A stretch of DNA of 12,300 nucleotides from JADFOB01 sp964651325. GTDB taxonomy: Bacteria > Planctomycetota > Phycisphaerae > UBA1845. A program made the translations under genes and the position numbers. Below are positions 6,595-12,300 of this stretch, piece after piece (within the stretch, counting starts at the first letter, position 1; every line of letters begins with the position of its first letter). The notes beneath the pieces are model-generated. The model did no database searches. It was not told the DNA's origin and saw only the letters and a program-made list of their open reading frames with translations. The DNA lies in assembly GCA_964651325.1 (NCBI GenBank), contig CAZYXP010000110.1, positions 1 through 12,300 on the forward strand. The letters are read 5' to 3'.

Positions 6595-6632
6595 CCCTCG
6601 GGTGTGAGTCCTTCCCTCGGGTGCGATTCCCG
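6595..6632. repeat. Two copies of a 19-bp unit beginning CCCTCGGGTG
   Basis: CCCTCGGGTG occurs at 6595 and again at 6614, exactly 19 bp apart, with similar following bases (TGAGTCCTT and CGATTCCCG). A TGTAGCA motif at 6582-6588 precedes it, as in the repeat at 9350. Confidence 0.55.
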
Positions 6633-6637
6633 CCTCG

Positions 6638-7762
6638 CTAGATATTCGCACCGGTGAAAAACGCCGTTCCCATTCGGTCCGCCATGGCCTGGTTGGAGAA
6701 AATCAGCGGCAAAAGGAATTGCGTATCGGTGTTCGGGCTGCGCAGGTGATCTGCAAGTTCGATGCGCCATCTCGAATCGTAGCTCATCAGCACATCTTGG
6801 GAGTAGGTACTTTCCAGTGCCTCTTGAACTACTTGGGTCGCAATCTTCGCCGACCACATGGCCGGATAGATCCCCTCGTTGCTCGCTGCCGACACGAATC
6901 CGCCGGCATCGCCGATCAGCAAGGCGTGTTTGCCCACATGCGAGTCCATTTCCAGCGCCGCAGCCGCCGGACTGGCCACCAACGGTGCCGTCGCCGCCGC
7001 ACGCGTAAGATCAACATCGAGCAACCCGCGCTGGAGGGACAGCTTGCAAAGATCGATGAATGCTGAAGTCGCGGCTTCCCGATCGCCGGACCAATGTATC
7101 GAAATGGAGAGCCGCTCGACCAGACGGCAGATCGTCCCGAAGCTCCCTTTCCGATCGAGTCCGAGGATAACATGCACGCCCAGCTTGGGCTTGAGCTTGG
7201 AATCGCCAGCGGCCGCGTCTACTCGCGCCGACCACAATACCGATCCGGTCGTCGGCCGGTGGAACCCACATCGCTGAAGCAATGGCGTGCCTCGACCTGA
7301 CGCAAGGAGCAATAGCTTACTTTCGACCGTGGATTCGTTGGCCAACGGGAGCGTGACGCTGGATTCGCTCAGCCGCACATCCGTGACCGCCGAGCCTTCG
7401 AAGAGCTGAGCACCAGCCTTGACGGCCGCGTTGACCAGAGCCGTGTACAATTCTCCGCCGTTGATCATATAGCCGGGCGGCTCGCTGAAACGGGGGGTCG
7501 CCTGCTTGGTGAAATCGCCGCTGTGAAACATGACGTCGGTAAAAGCGCGCCCGCCGGCCTTCTTGATCTTGACTCCGATCGTTTCGAGCAACGGAGCCAA
7601 TTGCGCGCCCATCCATACACAGGCCGAATCCGTTCGAGGCAGACGCTGGGCCTCGATCAGCGCTACGCGATGATTGCTTTTGGCCAGAAGGGCGGCCGCG
7701 AATGCCCCGGCCGGTCCCGCCCCACATACCGCAACGTCAAAAACTTCGTCGCCCGTACCCAT
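6638..7762 (-). CDS. FAD-dependent oxidoreductase, geranylgeranyl-reductase-like
   Basis: A 374-residue flavoprotein. The N terminus has a beta strand followed by GAGPAG (14-19) and an acidic residue at the end of the second strand (ALIEAQRLPR), the dinucleotide-binding fold for FAD. A second FAD motif, LLIGDAGGFV (281-290), is followed by NEGIYPAMWSAKIA (295-308), as in geranylgeranyl reductases, FixC and related group A flavoproteins. PPGYMINGGELYTALVNAA (95-113) corresponds to the conserved segment that places the FAD-domain helix in this family. Possible roles are reduction of isoprenoid double bonds or another hydroxylase-like reaction; the substrate cannot be read from sequence. ATG 7762 is chosen because the FAD fold begins a few residues later. 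The frame is open 56 codons upstream without homologous-looking sequence. It diverges from the ABC ATPase gene and ends with TAG. Confidence 0.85.
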   Translation of the reverse strand: MGTGDEVFDVAVCGAGPAGAFAAALLAKSNHRVALIEAQRLPRTDSACVWMGAQLAPLLETIGVKIKKAGGRAFTDVMFHSGDFTKQATPRFSEPPGYMINGGELYTALVNAAVKAGAQLFEGSAVTDVRLSESSVTLPLANESTVESKLLLLASGRGTPLLQRCGFHRPTTGSVLWSARVDAAAGDSKLKPKLGVHVILGLDRKGSFGTICRLVERLSISIHWSGDREAATSAFIDLCKLSLQRGLLDVDLTRAAATAPLVASPAAAALEMDSHVGKHALLIGDAGGFVSAASNEGIYPAMWSAKIATQVVQEALESTYSQDVLMSYDSRWRIELADHLRSPNTDTQFLLPLIFSNQAMADRMGTAFFTGANI

Positions 7763-7979
7763 TGCGAAAAGCAAACCTTTCTTCGCTGCGATTCCAGCGA
7801 TCCTTGACTCCCCATCGACGGACCGTAACAGTATGCGGACGCCGCGCGCGACCGCAAGGCGCGTTTTTCCGCCATGCGACGGGCGCCTGCTCCTCATCAT
7901 CGGGTCTGCGGCCGCCCATCCGCGAGTCAATAGAGCGGGCGTTCTCGCTCGCGGCTGGCAAGGTGGGGATCATACGTTG

Positions 7980-7983
7980 GGAG
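7980..7983 (+). promoter_or_regulatory. Shine-Dalgarno GGAG supporting a TTG start
   Basis: GGAG (within GGGAG) lies 8 nt before TTG 7992, the codon at which MalK-type homology begins. No in-frame ATG is available nearby, so this site decides the start of the ABC ATPase. Confidence 0.6.
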
Positions 7984-7991
7984 TCGATGCG

Positions 7992-9116
7992 TTGGCTTCG
8001 GTATCTTTGGAACATGTTAGCAAGTCTTTCGGTCACCAAGGCGGTCGGATTGTCGCGGTTTCCGACCTGTCTCTGGAGATTCCAGACGGCGCGCTGATGG
8101 TGCTCGTGGGGCCTTCCGGATGCGGAAAATCCACGACCCTGCGCGTGATTTCGGGGCTGGAGCGGGCCGATGCCGGAAGAATCACGATAGGGCAGCGCGT
8201 CGTAAACGAGATTCCACCTAATCTGCGTGACGTGAGCATGGTTTTCCAGGATCTCGCGCTCTATCCGCATATGACGGTGTACGAGAACATTGGATTCGGG
8301 CTGAGAATGCGAAAAACGCCGAAAGCCCAGCGCCTCAAACGAGTGTGCGACGTGGCCGACGCCTTGGGCATTGCAGACCTACTGCAACGGAAACCGGGCT
8401 CGCTTTCCGGCGGGCAGCAGCAGCGCGTCGCGCTCGGCCGCGCCATGGTCCGAACCCCAAAGGTGTTTCTGCTCGACGAGCCGCTTTCCAGCCTGGAGGC
8501 CTCGCTGCGGGTCGAATTGCAGCGAGAGTTGCGATTGGTTCAGAAGAAGCTCGGGGCCACGATGATTTACGTTACCCACGATCAGGAAGAGGCGATGAGG
8601 CTGGGGGATCGCCTGGCCGTGATGCACGAGGGCGCGATCCGTCAGACCGGCTCGCCGCTTGAGATTTATCAGCGTCCCGCGGACCGAATCGTGGCCCGGC
8701 TGATCGGTACCCCGCCGATCAACCTGCTGGAAGCTGAATTCGGCGGCCAAAACGGCGACCCGGACCTGCGAGGCTCATTCGGGCGCGTCGCACTGGACAC
8801 AGAGGCCGCGGCGGTGGCGCGCAACGCGGGGCCATTGAAATGCCTTGCGGGTCTTCGGGCGGAACATGTGCGCCTAGCTTGCGCCGAATTCAAATCGGAC
8901 GGGCCATGGCGTAAACTTGGCACCATGGCAGTGCATTCGGTTGAATCGCTGGGCGATTGCACGCAGGTGCGTTTCCAGTATGGTAACGGTGAGCTACTGA
9001 CGGGTCGGTGTGATTGGACCATGGCACCCACGCCCGGCGAACGGGTTGATGTCGAGATTGATCTTCGAGGCTTGCACCTGTTTTCCGCGGATGGACCGGG
9101 GCATCGCTTGACGTGA
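7992..9116 (+). CDS. Orphan MalK/UgpC-type ABC transporter ATP-binding protein
   Basis: A 374-residue ATPase of the carbohydrate-importer class, which powers an inner-membrane permease. It has Walker A GPSGCGKST (40-48), Q-loop Gln86 (MVFQDLALYPHMTV), signature LSGGQQQRVALGRAMVR (138-154), Walker B VFLLDEP (158-164), H-loop His196 (VTHDQEEAM) and a C-terminal regulatory/TOBE region (about 240-374), typical of MalK, UgpC and MsmX. The D-loop reads SSLEA where SNLDA is usual, so its Asp is Glu. Initiation at TTG 7992 gives MASVSLEHVSKSF, the expected N terminus, with GGAG 8 nt upstream. No permease or binding protein is visible nearby, so it may be an MsmX-like shared ATPase or part of a system encoded elsewhere. 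Its stop overlaps the start of the small downstream gene. Substrate unknown. Confidence 0.9.
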   Translation: MASVSLEHVSKSFGHQGGRIVAVSDLSLEIPDGALMVLVGPSGCGKSTTLRVISGLERADAGRITIGQRVVNEIPPNLRDVSMVFQDLALYPHMTVYENIGFGLRMRKTPKAQRLKRVCDVADALGIADLLQRKPGSLSGGQQQRVALGRAMVRTPKVFLLDEPLSSLEASLRVELQRELRLVQKKLGATMIYVTHDQEEAMRLGDRLAVMHEGAIRQTGSPLEIYQRPADRIVARLIGTPPINLLEAEFGGQNGDPDLRGSFGRVALDTEAAAVARNAGPLKCLAGLRAEHVRLACAEFKSDGPWRKLGTMAVHSVESLGDCTQVRFQYGNGELLTGRCDWTMAPTPGERVDVEIDLRGLHLFSADGPGHRLT

Positions 9117-9313
9117 ACGCCCACGCGAACGTTGCGGCGATTGGGGACGCCGGCATGGGCGGAAGGCTTGGAGTGATTCTCGGCATGGTGATTGCCGCAA
9201 TACTGGGGTTCGAAACGACAAGCACGACATGGCCCATCAACGGCGCGTTGGGCGCGGGGCTAGGTGCTGGCCTGGGCGTCTTCATCGGCCAACATCGATC
9301 GAAAGAAAGCTAG
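9113..9313 (+). CDS. Small glycine-rich membrane protein, function unknown
   Basis: A 66-residue protein with two hydrophobic segments, about residues 18-33 (LGVILGMVIAAILGFE) and 43-59. The second, GALGAGLGAGLGVFIG, has glycines at regular spacing, like the glycine zippers that let helices pack closely in membranes. The GTG start overlaps the TGA of the ABC ATPase gene by 4 bp (GTGA), which favours translational coupling. It may accompany the ATPase, but it is too short to be a transporter permease. I do not recognise a family. Because it is short and GTG-initiated, a chance frame cannot be ruled out, although overlap and membrane character support it. It ends with TAG. Confidence 0.6.
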   Translation: MNAHANVAAIGDAGMGGRLGVILGMVIAAILGFETTSTTWPINGALGAGLGAGLGVFIGQHRSKES

Positions 9314-9335
9314 TGTTGAGCCTATTGTAAATATA

Positions 9336-9448
9336 ATGCGGTATCGCATGTAGCACAGCGGCCCTCCGCTGTGTCAGGGCCTCCACTCAGCACCAACTCA
9401 GCCGAGGGCGGCTGAACTACGGCACCCACTCAGCCGGGGGCCGCTGAG
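9336..9448. repeat. Cluster of four hairpins between convergent genes
   Basis: The hairpins are ATGCG-gtat-CGCAT (9336-9349); CACAGCGG-ccct-CCGCTGTG (9354-9373, eight perfect pairs); TCAGCCG-aggg-CGGCTGA (9398-9415); and CTCAGC...GCTGAG (9429-9448). The last two belong to a direct duplication of about 31 bp (CACTCAGCCG or AACTCAGCCG). The cluster separates the small membrane protein gene from convergent trpD, so it may help end both transcripts, but no T-run was seen. TGTAGCA at 9349-9355 also appears at 6582 and, inverted, at the uvrA TAG. Confidence 0.65.
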
Positions 9449-9460
9449 CCACATTGCGCC

Positions 9461-10483
9461 CTATTTGGCCGGTTTCTTACTGGCGACCGCTCGCCAACGG
9501 TGAAACGTATCCAGCGCCGCCCCGGAATCCACTGCCTCCGCAGCTTTCTCCACGCCTTCTAGCAGCGAGCCAGCGATGCCCGCCACGACGATGGCCGCGG
9601 CGGCATTGAGCAGGGCATGGTCGCGTTGCGGACCGGGCGCCCCGCGTAGGATCGCTTGAACAACTTCGCCACTGATTGCGGGCGAATCAACAAGCAGGGA
9701 TTCCAGATCGCCTCGGCTGAGATTCACGTCCTCGGGGCGAATCGTGAACCGATGGAATTGCCCGTCACGCAGTTCAACGACGGACGTTTCAGCGGTAATC
9801 GTCAAGTCGCACAAGCCGTCGCCGCCGTGAACCACCCACGCATGCACCGCGCCCAACTCGAGCAGGGCGTGAGCCATAAGCTCCGCCAAATCGGGTCGCG
9901 GCACGCCAACAACTTGTCGCTTGGCCCCGGCCGGATTGGTCAGCGGACCGAGCAGATTGAAAATGGTCCGCACCGGCAGGGCGGCTCGCACCGGGGCGGC
10001 GTGTTTCATGGCCGGGTGAAGCGATCTTGCATTGAGGTATCCGATCCCCGCTTCGAGCAGGCATCGCTGCACGGTCTTGGGATTCGCATCGACGTCGATG
10101 CCAAGCGACGCCAACACTTCGGTACTCCCGCTGGCACGCGTCGTAGAACGATTGCCGTGCTTGGCGACCGTGGCCCCCGCTGCCGCCGCGATGATCCCGG
10201 CCGTCGTCGAGACGTTAAACGTGCTGATGCCGTCGCCGCCTGTGCCGCAGGTGTCGATGCAATCGGCCTGGCAGGAAATCGGAAGCATTTTCGCTCGCAT
10301 GGCCTCGGCCGCGCCGACCAGCTCATCCACGCATTCACCCTTGACCATCAGCGCGCCAAGCAACGCGCCGGTCGCCGCCGCGGACAGTTTTCCCGATATG
10401 ATCTCGTCAAATACGCTCCGCGCTTGCGACCGTGAGAGATCGGCTCCTCGGCTTAGCTGCGTGAAGATGGCTTTGGTGTCCAT
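9461..10483 (-). CDS. trpD: Anthranilate phosphoribosyltransferase
   Basis: TrpD joins anthranilate to PRPP, giving phosphoribosyl-anthranilate, the second step of tryptophan synthesis in the cytoplasm. The 340-residue length is normal. Visible motifs are the PRPP-binding loop DTCGTGGDG (77-85) with TFNVST (88-93), KHGNRS (108-113) with SGSTEVLASLG, and VRTIFNLLGPLTNP (171-184). The usual metal-binding GxDGLDE reads GGDGLCDL here (220-227), with Cys-Asp in place of Asp-Glu at 225-226. ATG 10483 gives the expected N terminus MDTKAIFTQL. The frame stays open 41 codons upstream, but that part is translated from a REP-like palindrome. No other trp genes are in the window. It is divergent from mnmE and convergent with the small membrane protein gene, so probably monocistronic. 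No Trp-codon leader peptide was seen. It ends with TAG. Confidence 0.93.
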   Translation of the reverse strand: MDTKAIFTQLSRGADLSRSQARSVFDEIISGKLSAAATGALLGALMVKGECVDELVGAAEAMRAKMLPISCQADCIDTCGTGGDGISTFNVSTTAGIIAAAAGATVAKHGNRSTTRASGSTEVLASLGIDVDANPKTVQRCLLEAGIGYLNARSLHPAMKHAAPVRAALPVRTIFNLLGPLTNPAGAKRQVVGVPRPDLAELMAHALLELGAVHAWVVHGGDGLCDLTITAETSVVELRDGQFHRFTIRPEDVNLSRGDLESLLVDSPAISGEVVQAILRGAPGPQRDHALLNAAAAIVVAGIAGSLLEGVEKAAEAVDSGAALDTFHRWRAVASKKPAK

Positions 10484-10504
10484 AATCTGTTTGGCGTTCG
10501 TCCA

Positions 10505-10531
10505 CGAGCCGCGTGCTTCAGCCCGCGCGGC
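10505..10531. repeat. REP-like palindrome upstream of trpD
   Basis: CGAGCCGCGTGCTTCAGCCC followed by GCGCGGC matches 1467-1493 with a single difference (T for G). It lies 22 bp upstream of the trpD ATG, in the divergent trpD/mnmE spacer, and could fold in the trpD leader RNA if transcribed. Confidence 0.7.
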
Positions 10532-10623
10532 CATCGGCGCAAGCGACCTCCCGCAGCTCAGATGGCACACTGCCAGGAAGCCGCTAGGATACAACATCGA
10601 TGCCACAGGGAAATCGACTCTCT

Positions 10624-10630
10624 AGGAAGA
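10624..10630 (+). promoter_or_regulatory. Shine-Dalgarno AGGAAGA for mnmE
   Basis: AGGAAGA lies 9 nt before ATG 10640. It favours this start over the more upstream ATG at 10562, whose 26 extra codons resemble nothing in the family. Confidence 0.7.
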
Positions 10631-10639
10631 ATCATAGCG

Positions 10640-12142
10640 ATGCTCGACCGGATTGACGATACCATCGTGGCAGTCTCCTCCGCACCGGGATACGGGCCCA
10701 TCGGCATCGTCCGGATGAGCGGTCCGGACACTATGCCCTTGCTTGAGCGCATGTCCCGGCTCAGCAACGACCGGCCACTTTCCGAATGCCGCGGTTTTTC
10801 CCGTCTCGGCGGCGAGGTTTACTTCGACGACAGCGGGTGCGGCTTGCCGGCCACGATTCTCGTGTTTCGAGCGCCTCGCAGCTACACCTGCCAAGATCTT
10901 GCAGAGATTCACTTGCCCGGCGTGCCCGTCGCGTTGAATGCCGTTCGCGACCGAGCCATCCGTCTTGGCGCGATCCACGCCCAGCCCGGCGAATTCACGG
11001 CCAGGGCATTTCTAAACGGCCGACTCTCCCTGACTCAGGCCGAAGGGGTGGCGCACGTCATCCGCGCCCAGACCGATACGCAACTCCGCGCCGCTCGCCG
11101 TATGATGGATGGCGATCTGGCAGTACGGATCTCGACGGTTCGCGACAAGCTGGCCGAGCTGCTGGCCCTGATCGAGGCCGACATCGACTTTGCTGAAGAG
11201 CCCATCGAATTCATTACACCCAAAGACTTGAGCTATCGACTGCACGAGGCCGGTGCCGATCTGGACGATTTAGCTTCGCCGGATCGGTCGCTGGAGCAGA
11301 TGGATACGTTGCCTCACGTGCTGTTGCTCGGCCCGCCCAACGCAGGCAAGAGCACCCTGATGAACCGGTTGAGCAAGACCGACCGGGCCATTTGCGCCGC
11401 GGTGGCCGGCACCACACGGGACTTGCTCGCGGCGCCGATCGAAGTGGGGGGGCAAGACGCGATTCTCCTGGATTCCGCCGGCATCGACGAGGGCCGTAGC
11501 GGGCTCGATGCGCGAAGTCAGGCGGCCGCGCTGGACCGAGCCCGATCCGTAGACGTCGTGTGCGTGGTGATCGATGCGACGCGACCGGTCCCCGAAGCGT
11601 TTTTGTACGCCGTCGAGGCCGCAGCGCCGGCGCGGATTGTGGTCGCACTGAACAAGATCGACGCTGCACCGACGCAGCCAAACCCGCCGTCTGACTCGGT
11701 CTCGACACAAAATCCGGCCCCGATGCTCCGGTATGTCTCGTTCGGATCGGCGATTCCCGCTGAGGGCTCCTCCGCGATAGCATCCTCGACAGCGGCTCGT
11801 CTTCGGGCGTTGGGCCCAACGTGCGCCATTAGCGCGATGCACGGTTACGGTCTGGACGAATTGGATCGACTGCTAAGGGGCGCGATCGGAGCTTCGCCCA
11901 CGACAGAGCGCGGCGAAGCCGTTGTGCTCACCGCGAGGCAAAACGAAGCGATCCACGCGACCGCCAGCGCGATTGGCCGCGCGATCGCCCTCAGTGAAGG
12001 TTCGCAACAAGTGATTGACAGTGCCGATCTTCTGGCATTCGAAGTGCGCGAGGCGGTCGATCTGCTAGGCACGATAACGGGAGACGTCTCGACGGAAGAC
12101 CTGCTAAACAGAATCTTCGCGGACTTCTGCATCGGCAAATGA
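10640..12142 (+). CDS. mnmE: tRNA uridine-5-carboxymethylaminomethyl modification GTPase MnmE
   Basis: MnmE works with MnmG to modify wobble uridine 34 of certain tRNAs in the cytoplasm, using a folate one-carbon unit. The 500-residue protein has the N-terminal folate-binding domain (DDTIVAVSSAPGYGPIGIVRMSG, 6-28; PGEFTARAFLNGRLSLTQAE, 116-135). Its G domain shows G1 GPPNAGKST (231-239), G2 AGTTRD (256-261), G3 DSAG (278-281) with Glu284 shortly after, G4 NKID (338-341) and G5 SAM (398-400). The C terminus is FCIGK with the conserved Cys497. Oddities are YTCQD and EIHLPGVP (82-96), where YTGED and an HGG-containing segment are usual, and a stretch of about 55 residues between G4 and G5, longer than usual, rich in Pro and Ser. 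ATG 10640 is supported by AGGAAGA 9 nt upstream. It diverges from trpD, with the MnmG gene not in the window. Confidence 0.93.
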   Translation: MLDRIDDTIVAVSSAPGYGPIGIVRMSGPDTMPLLERMSRLSNDRPLSECRGFSRLGGEVYFDDSGCGLPATILVFRAPRSYTCQDLAEIHLPGVPVALNAVRDRAIRLGAIHAQPGEFTARAFLNGRLSLTQAEGVAHVIRAQTDTQLRAARRMMDGDLAVRISTVRDKLAELLALIEADIDFAEEPIEFITPKDLSYRLHEAGADLDDLASPDRSLEQMDTLPHVLLLGPPNAGKSTLMNRLSKTDRAICAAVAGTTRDLLAAPIEVGGQDAILLDSAGIDEGRSGLDARSQAAALDRARSVDVVCVVIDATRPVPEAFLYAVEAAAPARIVVALNKIDAAPTQPNPPSDSVSTQNPAPMLRYVSFGSAIPAEGSSAIASSTAARLRALGPTCAISAMHGYGLDELDRLLRGAIGASPTTERGEAVVLTARQNEAIHATASAIGRAIALSEGSQQVIDSADLLAFEVREAVDLLGTITGDVSTEDLLNRIFADFCIGK

Positions 12143-12161
12143 TCGGGGCGAGGCCGCGAAC

Positions 12162-12267
12162 TTTCAAAGCACCGCGGCGCTAGCCCTGTGACATCTTCCA
12201 GAGCACCGCGGCGCCAGCCCGGTGACATTTTCCAGAGCACCGCGGCGCCAGCCGGGTGGCATGCTGC
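12162..12267 (+). repeat. 34-bp tandem repeat, about 2.7 units
   Basis: AGCACCGCGGCG begins at 12168, 12202 and 12236, exactly 34 bp apart, each followed by CCAGCC or TAGCC, GGTGACAT-like sequence and TTCCAG. There are no unique spacers, so this is not a CRISPR array. The unit matches one arm of the 3780-3887 element. It starts about 20 bp after the mnmE stop codon. Confidence 0.8.
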
Positions 12268-12269
12268 CG

Positions 12270-12300
12270 CGGATGGTCCGAGGGCTAGCGCCCGCGGCTC
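12270..12300 (+). repeat. Opposing arm of the REP-like element, at the right edge
   Basis: ATGGTCCGAGGGCTAGCGCC followed by CGCGGCTC corresponds to the second arm of the 3780-3887 element. Its reverse complement (GAGCCGCGGGCGCTAGCCC) resembles the 34-bp unit, so the two arms are inverted copies. The element may continue past the window edge. Confidence 0.6.

Larger units (their letters stand above)
6315..6637. other. Gene-free, repeat-filled intergenic block
   Basis: No credible gene lies between the convergent dGTPase-like and oxidoreductase genes. The 323 bp hold a short direct duplication, a degenerate REP-like palindrome, a 105-bp nested inverted repeat and a 19-bp-period duplication, listed separately. 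The space between them shows nothing recognisable. Confidence 0.8.

Noticed and set aside
7804..7831. Promoter for the ABC ATPase (TTGACT, 16-bp gap, TAACAG)
   Set aside because: The -35 is fair but the -10 matches poorly and it would leave a leader of about 155 nt; not strong enough to list as a feature.
7674..7991. N-terminal extension of the ABC ATPase by about 106 codons
   Set aside because: It overlaps the start of the divergent flavoprotein gene, has no family resemblance, and a Shine-Dalgarno marks TTG 7992.
9656..10435. Plus-strand 259-residue open frame
   Set aside because: It is antisense to trpD, whose motifs are clear; no independent evidence of coding.
10484..10606. N-terminal extension of TrpD by 41 codons
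   Set aside because: It spans a REP-like palindrome and overlaps the mnmE upstream region; normal TrpD begins at MDTKAIF.
11214..11842. Minus-strand frames of about 190-200 residues within mnmE
   Set aside because: They are Arg/Pro/Ser-rich shadows of the MnmE G domain and have no recognisable features.
12162..12267. CRISPR-like array
   Set aside because: The 34-bp units are directly adjacent with no unique spacers and match a dispersed repeat at 3780-3887; no cas gene is present.

Overview
This window looks like a piece of a GC-rich bacterial chromosome, probably a metagenome-assembled scaffold. It has one run of exactly 100 Ns, the usual placeholder for a gap of unknown size. The best lineage clue is a double-length UvrA arranged ABC-I, ABC-II, ABC-I in one reading frame. 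Tandem UvrA of this kind is known in the Chlamydiae/Planctomycetes group. That, the many short palindromic repeats and the housekeeping gene content suggest a planctomycete-like (PVC) bacterium. The assignment is an inference.

Layout. Positions 1-3710, minus strand: uvrA, read as two open frames in the same phase, separated by one in-frame TAG in a greatly expanded linker. The first frame carries the assembly gap and the second runs off the left edge. 3780-3887: a dispersed palindromic repeat. 3906-4517, minus: a putative lipoprotein of unknown function. 4632-6314, plus: a HIT-family (Ap4A phosphorylase-like) gene, then a dGTPase-like HD hydrolase. 6315-6637: a gene-free block made almost entirely of palindromes and short duplications. 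6638-7762, minus: a FAD-dependent oxidoreductase of the geranylgeranyl-reductase type. 7992-9313, plus: an orphan MalK/UgpC-type ABC ATPase and an overlapping 66-residue glycine-rich membrane protein. 9314-9460: hairpin-rich convergent intergenic region. 9461-10483, minus: trpD. 10640-12142, plus: mnmE. 12143-12300: 34-bp tandem repeats belonging to the same family as the 3780-3887 element.

The genes do not form one pathway. UvrA (excision repair), the HIT protein (dinucleoside polyphosphates) and the dGTPase-like enzyme (dNTP pools) share a loose nucleotide and genome-maintenance theme. TrpD belongs to tryptophan synthesis and MnmE to tRNA wobble-uridine modification. No CRISPR array, tRNA, rRNA, integrase or transposase was seen. 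The most interesting feature is the interrupted tandem uvrA, whose linker appears to have been invaded by the same REP-like palindromes that fill the intergenic regions. TAG also ends at least four other genes here, so genome-wide amber reassignment is unlikely.
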